From Latrodectus hesperus (taxonomy: Eukaryota; Arthropoda; Arachnida; Araneae; Theridiidae), in the NCBI GenBank assembly GCA_037975125.1, contig CM075853.1, positions 33,781,113 through 33,845,112 of the forward strand: a stretch of DNA of 64,000 nucleotides. The letters are read 5' to 3'. Positions 32,092 to 54,835 of this stretch are shown piece after piece. Made by a program: the position numbers and the translations under genes. The notes beneath the pieces are model-generated. The model was given only the letters and a program-made list of their open reading frames with translations. It had not been told where the DNA came from and made no database searches. Each line of letters begins with the position of its first letter. The stretch's first letter is position 1.

Positions 32092-33097
32092 ATGCCTCGT
32101 GTAAGAAGAAGAAATGCCTATCAGCACATGTCTGACTTTGATCGAGGAAGGATTATAGCCTACCGGGATTGCGGTTTATCGTACCGCAATATTGCTGCTC
32201 GCGTTGGTCGAGACCCCATGACTGTTAGCAGAATATGGAATCGATGGGTTCAGGATATTCATACGGAACATCATGCAGGATCTCAGCGACCCCCCATCAC
32301 TAACAGCAGAGAAGACAGACATCTTATCTGCATGGTCACAAGGGATCGTACAGCCACGTCACGAACCCTGAGTCGAGAAATGGAGTCATTTGCAAGGCAA
32401 CAAGTTTCTGCTCGAACAGTTCGACGACGTTTGCAGCAGTATGGATTGTCTGCACGGTGACCATGGCTTCGGCTACCATTGACGCTGCGTCACAGACAGG
32501 AGCACCTTCACAATGGTATGAACAGCGACGAACCTGGACGCAGGTTCTATATACAGGACCATGATGGCCGCATCCGTGTTTGGAGGCATCCTGGAGAACG
32601 CGCATTGCCAGCTTGCATTGGACATGGCCATACTGGCCCATCTGCTGGAGTGATAGTATGGGGTGTCATTGGATACACGTCTCGATCACCTCTTGTTCGC
32701 ATTACCGGCACTTTGAACAGCAACAGTTACATTTCAATGTGTTAAGGCCCGTGGCTCTGCCCTTTCTTCGAGGCCTTTCTAATGCTTTGTTTCAACAGGA
32801 TAATGCACGACCGCATGTTGCCCGTACTGTTTTGAACTTCCTTGATACAGAACAGGTTCGACTGTTACCCTGGCCAGCACATTCTCCTGATCTGTCACCA
32901 ATTGAGAACGTGTGGTCAATGGTTTCCCAGCGATTGGCACGCCATCATTCACCATTCACTACTGTCGACGAACTGTGGCATAGTGTTTAAGCTGCAGCTG
33001 AGATCCCCGTACATGCCATACAATCTCTGTTTGACTCCATTCCTAGGCGCGGATAAATGCTGTTATTGCAGCCAGAGGTTGCTGCTCTGGGTACTGA
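32092..33097 (+). pseudogene. Tc1-like transposase, broken by stops and frameshifts
   Basis: ATG 32092 opens a 122-residue N-terminal half with two helix-turn-helix units (SDFDRGRIIAYRDCGLSYRN and SRTLSREMESF...VSARTVRRRL). An in-frame TGA at 32458-32460, probably from an Arg CGA, ends it, but the same frame continues to about 32738. That part carries NSDEPGRRF (first Asp, codon 32527-32529, in a region that looks shortened) and the TGPSAGVIVWGVIGY block. A single-base shift at about 32738-32742 moves the reading to the next frame. There QQDNARPH (second Asp, 32799-32801) and SPDLSPIENVW (Glu, 32904-32906) are separated by 34 residues, the DD34E spacing of Tc1. TAA 32988 and another shift near 33050 precede the C-terminus, whose ancestral stop is near 33097. 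At least four disabling changes. Confidence 0.92.
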
Positions 33098-33203
33098 TTC
33101 CTCAAGATCTATACATCCTAATTTCCTGTAAATCTAATCACTTGTTCTTTCCACTATAATGTATGTGTCCAATAACTATCGTTCTGTTATTTGCATTCCA
33201 TCT

Positions 33204-33232
33204 TGGTGTAGCAGTTTTAATGGCCAGTAGTG
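33204..33232 (-). repeat. Right terminal inverted repeat of Tc1 element
   Basis: 29 bp, starting TGGTGTAGC and ending CCAGTAGTG, immediately followed by TA. Confidence 0.92.
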
Positions 33233-33440
<208 letters not shown>

Positions 33441-34929
33441 TATGCAATATACTATATATTCCATATGTATTCGTCGTGTATTTATCATATAAATTATAAA
33501 ATTATATTGCTTTTATTACTTCTGAATGACAAATACCCTAATTTCCCAGGAATAAAACGAATATTTCCAATTATATTAACAATAAAATACGTAAGCGTCA
33601 ATGGATATTATTTTATTTTATAATTTCTATAAAACTTGAAAATTATAAGAGAAATAATGTAAATGAAATAAAAAGTATATCTTACGAAAAATTATTTTCA
33701 AAGTTAACTAATTTTCGCTAATAAAATTAACTTAATAAGTTTATTAAAATATAGAATTAACTAATAATAAATTGCACACTTCCTGTGCATTTTAAAATAA
33801 TTTTTAACTTTTGAATGATGATCTATTGTTGTCGTATCTGTAATATAAGGGAGCTCTACACAACCATTATTAACATATATAGTTAAGGTAAAAAATTTTA
33901 ATTCAAGTTTGGCATCATTGGATGAATTTTTAAGGATATACTTTTGTATAAAAACAACTTAAACTACACACAATTACTGTTTTTGTTTTCATTTATCAAA
34001 AGTACATACCAGAGAAAATTAATGTATTTTGTTACATTAAGTACATACGGAAGTCCTTAACATTTAACAGAATAGCAAAAACTGATATAATTAAATAAAT
34101 TAACCTCATAAATTATATCTATTCTTGGAATATACAAATGAACCAAGTAAAATATTTGCTAGCATTTTTTTCTTTTACTATTTATAGTTTACATATAAAT
34201 GATCAACACTAATGAACTCTTAAAGTTATTACTGTATTTTTCATTTAAAACATGTTAAAATGAGCCCTCAATTAAAGAATTGCTCAACTAATAAGTAAAA
34301 GATTCACAGAAGAGGAATTAACTGTAATACCTTAATGTATAATAGTATGGTTTTTGATATTTTCTTTGAAATGTTTAATACCGTATACGAAATTTTAATG
34401 AGATAATTTATATCAAAAATGTGAGACAACATGTGTGACAAGCATTCAAAGGAGGATGGAAAAATCTTCTTGGATTAATTTGCTTACTTTTTTAATTAAA
34501 AATATTCGTGCAGAATTTTTATCATTAATGGTTTCAGCACAAAATACTTTGCAAAATGAGTGCAATTTATAATTTTAAATTTAGTCATTATGCATCTCTT
34601 ATGTTCTTAAGCATGAGCTGTATCTTTTTACTTTATAACAAGGTGTCAGACATTTTTCGTAAATATGTTCATCATTTATTATCATGCATAAAGAATAAAA
34701 TAGATATTTGGAAAGAGATAATATAAAGTGATTTTCTTCTAAAAGTAATGTGAAGCAAATAATTTTATTTATTAATATGCAAATGTTTTGGAGATTTATT
34801 TTTTTCATGAAAGAAAAATATTAAGCATAATATTTTCATTAATTCTATGTATTACTACATCTCATTTTCAATGTCAGTATTAAAAGGGATATATTACTCT
34901 ACTTTAGTTCTCAGAGTTTTAGATACTTA
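33441..34929. other. AT-rich DNA, no gene recognised
   Basis: Featureless spacer. The 69-codon minus-strand open stretch at 34599-34808 has no recognisable motif. Confidence 0.5.
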
Positions 34930-37900
34930 AAAACTGTATGTAGAGATGCCTTTTTATGTGCTAACTGTAGATATATCAGTACAATTCCAGTGCCTCACAC
35001 ATTTCCAAAAATGTTAAATGTGTCAATTGTAAGGGAAATTATCCTGTATATGCCCATTCTTGTCCAAACTGGATATTTGAAAAGGAAATAAGGGTTATAA
35101 AAATAGGAATATATTATCTAATCCAGAAACAAAACGTATAGTGACATCTCGTACTCCTAAACAAGGCAGCAGCTATACATATATAACCAAGAAAATGATA
35201 TCTAGTGGTACTCAAACTGAAGTGTTACCTCTTACTCACACAAAAGTACCTCCATGCAGTGAAAAATAGGTCTTCCAAATCAAAATAATCGAGAACTTTA
35301 AAACTGAAATTGAATAAAGATGATTTTCGCCAATCACCTTTTTCAGTAAGTATCAATCAATCCAAGGATGCCGATAAAATTAAACTATTTCTCAATAATG
35401 AACTCCTTAGTGCTTTGCCATACTATTTTCTTAAAATCAGCCGTAAAAATGGAGTATCTGCATTAAAAAAGTAGTTTTCATGATTTCTTGGAATTGTTTT
35501 GACAATTGAATTACACAAGATAATATATTAAAACCATTATCTCAAACTATCATCCAAACTGTATTTTGATCAAGAATCCTTTTTGAAGCAATTCCACTCA
35601 AGTACACTACATTAAAATAATTCTTTTAGGAAAGATATATATGCTGATATTAAAACATTTCTGGTGATGTCTACAAATTCATTTTTTATGATTTTCCTAG
35701 TTCTTCTTAACCATCATGTGCATCCTTGTTGGCAATGGTTTTTAGAATTAATCTCAATCATTAATTAAAATTTGCAGTATTTTTACCACCCCATAATATC
35801 ATAATATTAGAGGAACCTAACAATTTAGCAAGCAAATTTGATCCTCATTTCATATTTTTTGGTGATATTAATGGTCACAGCATTTTGTGGACTAATGAAG
35901 ATACAAATCCTCGTGGTCAGTTACTAGAGCAGTTCCTTTCAGACAACTCACTTTGCTTGTTTTATAATAATTGAAAAAAACTTATTTCCATGAACCAATT
36001 AAGACATTCAATTATCTAGACTTTGTAATGTTCTCATCACTTTTACCTTTGTTGAAATTTACTATAGAAAATTACTTCTTTAATAGTAATCACTTTCTTC
36101 TTATCGTAGCTCATGAGGATTGTGATGAGTCACTTTGCCGATCTTCTTATTTATTATCAGGCTAACTAGAATACCTTCTCAGAACTGGTAGTAATTTCTA
36201 AATCTACGGTTAAGGCAAGATCAGTTACTGAAGCTGTTAAATGCTATACTGAAGCCGTAATAAATGTAGTCACTGTATCTGTTTCTAAAAGTCCCATTCT
36301 GTTATCTATTATATAAATCGTGGTGAAGTGAAGACTGTCCATTAGCCTATAAAAACCAAAAGAAAATATGGGGCATTTATAGGAGATATCCTGCAGCTGA
36401 GAACCTTATATCATTTAAAAATTCCTAACTTCATGTTCAAGATACAAGTCTAATATTCTTTAATGTTCATAAAACCAGATCCAAGGATTTTGCTCGTAAA
36501 TTCTCAAAGGGAAACTGACTTACGTTTTCTCTATTGCATCTTAATCATCAAGCAAGAAACTGTGATGAAGTTGAAAGCAACTAGTGGTGCACATGGATGA
36601 TTTTCTATTTTCACATTATGTATACCAATATTACTTCATATAGTTCTCCTTCAGATGTAACTAATGTCATTGCAAAATATTTTGCTGATTTGTCTTGCAA
36701 GGAATAATTTAGTCCCAGTTTTCTTAAAACTAAATGAGTTGCTGAAAAAGCTCTGATAATTTTTCTTAGAGTAGAAACATATACATACATTTGTAGCTTC
36801 AAGATGTTTGAATTAAAAAAAAAACACAACCAGCACGTAACAAATGTGCAGGACCCGATGATCAATATAGGGCTATGCTATGTCTTCTTAGGTTCTTTGT
36901 CATACTTACAATTTTTGTTCAACAGAATCTGGAATGAAAAAACCTATCCAAGATTTTAGAGAAGGGTGACAGTTATTCCTATTTTTAAATCTGGTGAAGA
37001 TTCTAAAAATTTTTTGAGCTACCTTCCAATAACTCTTACTGAGCCTGGGTAAAACATTTGAACGTGTGTTCAATGCTTGCCTCACATATGTTCAGAGAAA
37101 AATAAGCGTAGATCAAATTTCCAAGTATTGATCTTTCATAAAGGAAGGTCAACACTTGATTGCATTGCGTAATTGGAAAAGTAAATACGCAATGCTTTTG
37201 TTAAAAGAATCCATCTAGTTAAAAATTTTTATATAGAAAACGCTTGCGACAATACTTGGCAGTACAAACAATGTTTAATTTTGGCTAAAGGACTAATCAG
37301 TTTAAGGGATCTTCCTTCAAAACATTTTACATTTGCGTACTTTAGAGTACATATATGATCGTTTTTATCTGATCTTTTCGTTTGATTTGAGGAAATTTCC
37401 TAGGGTAGCCTTTATTTTTGTATTTATATTATTATTGTATTTAACTTATATATTTGCAACGCGTTCTCCGTAGATTCCCATCATCTGTACATGGAAATCT
37501 ATACGTTAATGATTTACAAATATCATGTCAAAGATCGAATATGCATTATACAAAAAATCAGTTGCAGGTAACAGTTGACAACCTTGCTAATTGGTGTGAT
37601 AGAAATTTAAGTGTAAATGAGTACATTTCACAAGGAAACAAACTAATATCCAGAGCCTTATATTAAAATTTCCACTGTATCAATTCCCATGGTTAATCAG
37701 GAATGATTTGTTTGGTTAATGCTGATATTAAAATTGCCACTGTATCAATTCCCATGGTTGATTAGGAATGATTTGTTTGGTTAATTTTTGATAAGAAAAA
37801 CTGACTTTCCTTCCCCAGATTCTATATCTGCGGAAGAATTGCCAGAGATCGCTTAATATTTTCAGTTTTCTGTCCAAAACTTCGTTGGCACATAATTACT

Positions 37901-37945
37901 AATAGTTTATCAAGTTACAATACTCTCTCAAGAATTGATTAGGGT
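34930..37945 (+). pseudogene. Decayed Jockey-like non-LTR retrotransposon (ORF1 and ORF2 pieces)
   Basis: Pieces in the canonical order on the plus strand. Near 34957-35070 a zinc-knuckle ORF1 end (CANC..., then KCVNCKGNYPVYAHSCPNW) binds nucleic acid in the family. Near 35770-36165 the endonuclease is recognisable (FFGDINGHSILW; TNPRGQLLEQFLSDNSLCL; YFHEPIKTFNYLD). Near 36838 NKCAGPDD and near 36963 RVTVIPIFKSGEDS open the reverse transcriptase, followed by FHKGRSTLDCIA (37130) and NACDNTWQY (37240). Near 37476 HGNLYVNDLQISCQRS is the active-site block, with Asn where the catalytic YxDD has its first Asp. After a tandem duplication (37661-37785) the post-RT region LTFLPQILYLRKNCQRSLNI (about 37800-37860) runs to about 37945, where the copy ends. 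Stops and shifts occur throughout. No RNase H or poly(A) tail is seen, so the 3' end is truncated. Very old copy. Confidence 0.8.
37661..37785. repeat. Tandem duplication, 2 x 60 bp
   Basis: 37661-37720 and 37726-37785 match except for three changes, with a period of 65 bp. It lies within the retrotransposon relic just after the RT active-site region, so it arose after insertion or within a dead source copy. Confidence 0.9.
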
Positions 37946-39489
37946 TTAATTATATATATAGATTTGTAGGTCAACTAATAATTTATTAAAACCAAATAGT
38001 ATATACAATGTCGTAATTTATTAAATGTTTGTTTGATAACTAGAAATGATTCTTATTTTAATAATTTCGTATACTTGAAATCTATATTATATTATTATAC
38101 AAGCGCATTTAAATTTTACATTTACAATGTACCTTGTATTGGTTTATGTGAAAATGTAAAACATAAGCTATATTTTATAACTATAAGAATCCTGAAAATA
38201 ATGAGATTTTGTTACCTAATTTTTTCGCTTGAATACCATTGCTATAAATTAAGCAGTTTTGTTTTAGATTTCAAAAATCGGGTAAATAATCATAATATAA
38301 AAGTGGTTCAATTTTAAATTTAATTAAATTTTTAAGAACAAATTTATGTAATTTGCATTTTAATTTTTTTGCCATAATTTATGAACTTTAAATATAGATA
38401 TTTTTTCAGTTTTTCAAAAGTATTTTATGCATTTGATTGTAAAAATTAATTTTTTATGATATCAATTGAATGACAGATAAATGTAATCTAAATTAAATAT
38501 TTTTATTACTAGAGCTTGGGAATTTTAAGAGATGCACTATCTGATAAAAGTATTAAAGATAAAAAATATTTAGAGAAACAAAATTTATAGTATTAAATAA
38601 TAAGTATAATCAATAATTGATAATATTAGTTATGCTAAAATATATTCAATATGCACCTTTTATTAAGGAAATTAAACTTTATAAATTATGATAATACTTC
38701 TGAACTTTATTGTTCTCAAAACAAATTTTATTAATATTAGAAAGACCCATATAATAAATTTTTTTTAATTAACTTTGAGTTATAAAAATAAATCAAAAAT
38801 ATCTTTAGTTTCTAAATGTGTATTAATTAACGACTGCGATGTTCAAAATTATTACCTTTAAAAATGTTAATTCCGATTGTTTCGCATTATTAGTTTCATT
38901 AACTTAAAGAATTCAATGGTGAAAGTATATATTAAATTCTGAATGAAAAATACAAAATTTTTTCCTTCTTAAAAATCTCACTAAATTTTACACAATATTT
39001 ATTCTTATTTTATAGTATTTATATATATGTACCTGACATAAATCCTGCATACATATAAAGAATGATTCCAATTTTTTTTTTACAAATTAAAAATGGTGTT
39101 AGTACCTAGCCAGCCCAGCTATAGTTATCGTAGAAAATAAGGTCGCATTCCGAGAGATAGAAAAGAGAAAATTGTAGAAATGCATTAAGTATGAACATGT
39201 GAAGTGGTATAAGTCCTCCTAATACATTTGACATCACTTTATACTTGCCTATGTAGCATAACTCTTTAGATTATCAAGAATTTACTGTATGCAAATTTCA
39301 CTAAGAAACTACATGGTGCTCTTAGTTAGGACCAAACAAACTGAGTCAGAGTACAAGTTGTCATTTAAAAACGGTATAACACAATAGCTTTATGCAAAAT
39401 TTTGATTATATCTAAACAAAATCGTTGAAAAATTTCATGAAATCATTATTCATTCATTTTTTCAACAAAATCACTGAAAAAATCATTTC
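37946..39489. other. AT-rich DNA, no gene recognised
   Basis: No gene seen. The 94-codon plus-strand open stretch at 38033-38317 is dominated by A/T-rich codons. A less AT-rich patch at about 39100-39330 precedes the transposase relic and could belong to the same old element. At 39430-39500 the palindrome TTTCATGAAA occurs twice. Confidence 0.45.
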
Positions 39490-39831
39490 ATGAAATCATT
39501 AGCGAAGTATATGTTGAAATTAGCAGATATGCACCTTATATATAATGAAGCAAAAGGGAATGGATCCGAAACAAAACAATGCTTCCCAACTCGTTTCCAA
39601 ATCATCCTACTTTTTTCAGTGGTAATCGACGACCACAAGATCTCGATTTGTTTGTTATCTCAAACAGACTGCTGTATGAAGATGGTCGAGAATTCAGCAA
39701 AAGATCTCGTGGACTTAGCTTCTGACACAATTAACAATGTACTAAGAATACTCAACAGACAGCGCCAATTGTTCCTTTTTTGGTGGCAACTGTGCAACAG
39801 CTCGCCTGATTGGCAATGTAGGAATGTTTAG
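39490..39831 (+). pseudogene. N-terminal fragment of a mariner/Tc-type transposase (DUF4817-like)
   Basis: A 113-codon open frame from ATG 39490. LADMHLIYNEAKGNGSETKQC (about residues 11-31) fits the DUF4817-like N-terminal DNA-binding domain found in arthropod mariner-type transposases. The end (TINNVLRILNRQRQLFLFWW, then SSPDWQCR) fits the end of the second helix-turn-helix and the linker that follows it, including the usual ...V-Q-x-L-x-P-x-D-W segment, here partly frame-shifted. The middle is scrambled by small shifts. The catalytic domain is absent downstream, so this is a truncated relic. It is related in type, not closely in sequence, to the intact gene at 59170. Confidence 0.5.
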
Positions 39832-39839
39832 TGAGATCC

Positions 39840-42888
<3,049 letters not shown>

Positions 42889-42951
42889 TTTTAAGTTTTA
42901 AGTTTAGCAATACATTAAGCGCAAAAGCAGCTGTAATAGTATTACTAAGAT

Positions 42952-43454
42952 ATAGTTAATAGATGTATAATTTATAAAATATGCAATGAATATAATGAAA
43001 CAAAATACAATGAAAAAATGCCAAATGGTAAATAACACATTGAAAAGAATACAATGAAAAGAATTACATTGAAAGCACTTTAAAGAAAGATAAATATAAA
43101 TGGAATAAAGTACCAATATGGCCAGCTTCATCAGGGGGTGTTAACCACATTGGCACAATTATGGCTTTTCTACAATGGCCCAAGACATAGTCTTAAAAAA
43201 GCCATCACACCCCAAAGCCATACCAAAAATTCAAACCAAAGCATCAAACAAGAATAAAAGAAGCAAAACCCAATCCAAAATATGCTAATAGAATTCAATC
43301 CAAAATATACAAGTCAAAATCCAATGCCGCCAAAATACAATGTTGCCAAAATACACTCAATAGATAATAATCATTAGATTTAAATCACATCCAATTACAT
43401 ATCCAAATCTGCAAGAACCTCACCAAACACATAAGTTAGTGACTAAGTGTAAAC
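42952..43454 (-). repeat. Left arm of inverted repeat
   Basis: 503 bp. It contains CTTCATCAGGGGGTG near 43125 and a T/C-rich short repeat block near its outer end. It retains about 31 bp (43222-43255 region) missing from the other arm. Confidence 0.92.
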
Positions 43455-43465
43455 AATTTTGATAA

Positions 43466-43770
43466 CTTAAAAACTGAATTTCTAGATATTTCAATTATTA
43501 TAAAAGAAAACTACACTTTTACTGACATTCTATGATAAAACTAATAATTTTAATTTCAAAGTTAATAAGATGATTTTCTGAAATTCAAACATTTCAATTA
43601 AAATTTATAAAAATATTATTTTTAATCAACTTAATAGAATATATAATATATGTAATAATTTAAATAATATTAATAAACAAAAAAACAGACTAGAAAATAT
43701 TTTAACTCATAATGACATTCCAACTAAATTTATTAAACACTATTTGGCTAGTAGAGCATTGCTTATAAGA
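43466..43770 (+). pseudogene. Penelope-like reverse transcriptase, C-terminal fragment
   Basis: Two adjoining frames are readable. NFDNLKTEFLDISIIIKENY (from about 43456) stops at 43531. The next frame then gives YDKTNNFNFKVNKMIF, a stop, SNIS, IIFNQLNRIYNICNNLNNIN and LTHNDIPTKFIKHYL up to about 43757. The order FLD-I, YDK-x-N-x-FNF, SNI, QL-R-x-x-IC and a terminal helical segment matches the region after the RT active site in Penelope-like elements. The catalytic YxDD part lies upstream in a full element and is missing here. At least two disabling mutations. Confidence 0.65.
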
Positions 43771-43851
43771 GTGAAGTAAGGCGTAGTTTTATACTACAGA
43801 AGGGTCACCCAAGCCTTGAAGGTCTCATAAGAAGCTTGAAATGCCGATAGT

Positions 43852-44313
43852 GTTTACACTTAGTCACTAATTTATGTGTTTGATGAGGTTCTTGCAGATT
43901 TGGATATGTAATTGGATGTGATTTAAATCTAATGATTATTATGTATTGAGTGTATTTTGGCAACATTGTATTTTGGCGGCATTGGATTTTGACTTGTATA
44001 TTTTGGATTGAATTATATTACCATATTTTGGATTGGGTTTTGCTTCTTTTATTCTTGCTTTGGGGTGTGATGGCTTTTTTAAGACTATGTCTTGGGCCAT
44101 TGTAGAAAAGCCATAATTGTGCCAATGTGGTCAACACCCCCTGATGAAGCTGGCCATATTGGTACTTTATTCCATTTATATTTATCTTTCTTTAAAGTGT
44201 TTTCAATGTAATTCTTTTCATTGTATTCTTTTCAATGTGTTATTTTCCATTTGGCATTTTTTCATTCTATTTTGTTTCATTATATTCATTGCATATTTTA
44301 TAAATTATACTAT

Positions 44314-44320
<7 letters not shown>
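43852..44320 (+). repeat. Right arm of inverted repeat
   Basis: 469 bp, reverse complement of the left arm. Near 44200-44260 it contains a degenerate short tandem repeat of TTTTCAATGT-like units. A (TA)n array begins at its last bases. Confidence 0.92.

Positions 44321-44375
<55 letters not shown>
44313..44375. repeat. (TA)n array abutting the Penelope-like right arm
   Basis: About 60 bp of alternating TA beginning within the last bases of the arm. Confidence 0.97.
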
Positions 44376-44379
<4 letters not shown>

Positions 44380-44460
44380 CTTTCTTTCTTCTTTATTTTT
44401 AACATTAAGTATTTGAAAGATGATTTCAATTAGTTTCAATTTTGAAATATTTTATTTATC

Positions 44461-51419
<6,959 letters not shown>

Positions 51420-51612
51420 GAGGTGGAGGAAGTTTTCTCCAGACCATTACACCCATGGACTTTTGTTTACGCAGAATTAACGAGCACATACATTCAAGCA
51501 CGTGTACTCGGTGAGTCTTTTGAGGCATTGACAATCGGGCCCAGGCTTTCCGGATGGAAGGCTGATGCCCAAACTTTTAGTCTGCCAAGGCTCTTGTACA
51601 TTTCATTTCATA
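51420..51612 (-). repeat. tRNA-derived SINE relic
   Basis: Read on the minus strand from 51595, GAGCCTTGGCAGACTAAAAG supplies an A-box-like sequence (family form TGGCNNAGTGG). GGGCATCAGCCTTCCATCCGG follows as a degraded anticodon-arm region, then GGGCCCGATTGTC as a B-box (form GGTTCGANTCC). A non-tRNA body then runs to about 51420. No clear 3' tail or target-site duplication was seen. The cloverleaf is too degraded for a functional tRNA. Confidence 0.5.
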
Positions 51613-54540
<2,928 letters not shown>

Positions 54541-54604
54541 GTAAGAAGAAATACTTTGAAGAAACACTTTGTGTCTAGCGGCTGCTAAATAAGGAGGTTA
54601 TTAA

Positions 54605-54832
54605 CCCTCAAAAAGTCCTAAAACATTGCAGAATTTTCAATTAAGTCGTCGCTGGGGAGTGGAATACAGTGCAAAATCTGTTCCAGAAAAGCAATTTCTG
54701 AATCGCACTTATTCCATATATGAAAAATTTTCTGACCCAGACAGAAACAAAGCTCCCTCAAGTATCCACTGGCAAATCCAAAAGAAACAGTATGAACTTT
54801 TCGATAGCAAACTGAAATATTTAGACGGATGA
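54605..54832 (+). other. Unassigned coding-like segment, candidate terminal exon
   Basis: An open plus frame of 75 codons with no ATG runs from after TAA 54602-54604 to TGA 54830-54832. Inside it AACATTGCAG (ending 54631) could be a splice acceptor. The residues are varied and not A/T-biased: LSRRWGVEYSAKSV, NRTYSIYEKFSDPDRNKAPS, then SIHWQIQKKQYELFDSKLKY. That is unusual for this DNA and suggests real coding origin. It could be the last exon of a host gene, a processed fragment, or part of the neighbouring transposon. I do not recognise the family. No clear AATAAA follows closely. Confidence 0.35.
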
Positions 54833-54835
54833 TAC

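Larger units (their letters stand above)
31868..33232 (+). mobile_element. Structurally complete Tc1-like transposon (DD34E), inactivated
   Basis: 1,365 bp bounded by TA dinucleotides and by 29 bp terminal inverted repeats (31868-31896 and 33204-33232) that match at 26 of 29 positions; the tips read CACTACT and AGTAGTG. The transposase relic lies between, with its own promoter-like region. Both flanks are (TA)n, so the element entered, or nucleated, a TA array. Tc1 elements move by cut-and-paste and always duplicate a TA. The mutated gene means this copy could only be mobilised in trans. Confidence 0.92.
42952..44320 (+). mobile_element. Penelope-like element fragment with long inverted arms
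   Basis: Two inverted arms (42952-43454 and 43852-44320) surround a core of about 400 bp that contains reverse-transcriptase C-terminal sequence. By eye the arms differ by about ten substitutions plus one indel of about 31 bp, absent from the right arm and flanked by AAAGC microhomology. Penelope-like elements characteristically carry terminal repeats that may be direct or inverted, which fits. The right arm ends directly at a TA array. The internal RT is truncated at its N-terminus and mutated, and no GIY-YIG endonuclease is present, so the copy is non-autonomous. Confidence 0.65.

Noticed and set aside
44117..44200. Hammerhead ribozyme in the Penelope-like arm
   Set aside because: The arm contains CTGATGA (near 44142), the first conserved box, and such ribozymes are known in Penelope-like elements, but no following GAAA box at a suitable distance was found, so the motif is incomplete.
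42952..44320. LTR retrotransposon with terminal repeats
   Set aside because: The arms are inverted, not direct, and the core lacks integrase, protease or gag features.
42904..44416. Similar hydrophobic proteins encoded in opposite directions at the two ends
   Set aside because: Same inverted-repeat effect; there is no evidence that the 75-residue frames are translated.
51490..51600. Functional tRNA gene
   Set aside because: A and B boxes are recognisable but the anticodon and acceptor stems do not pair convincingly; a SINE relic fits better.
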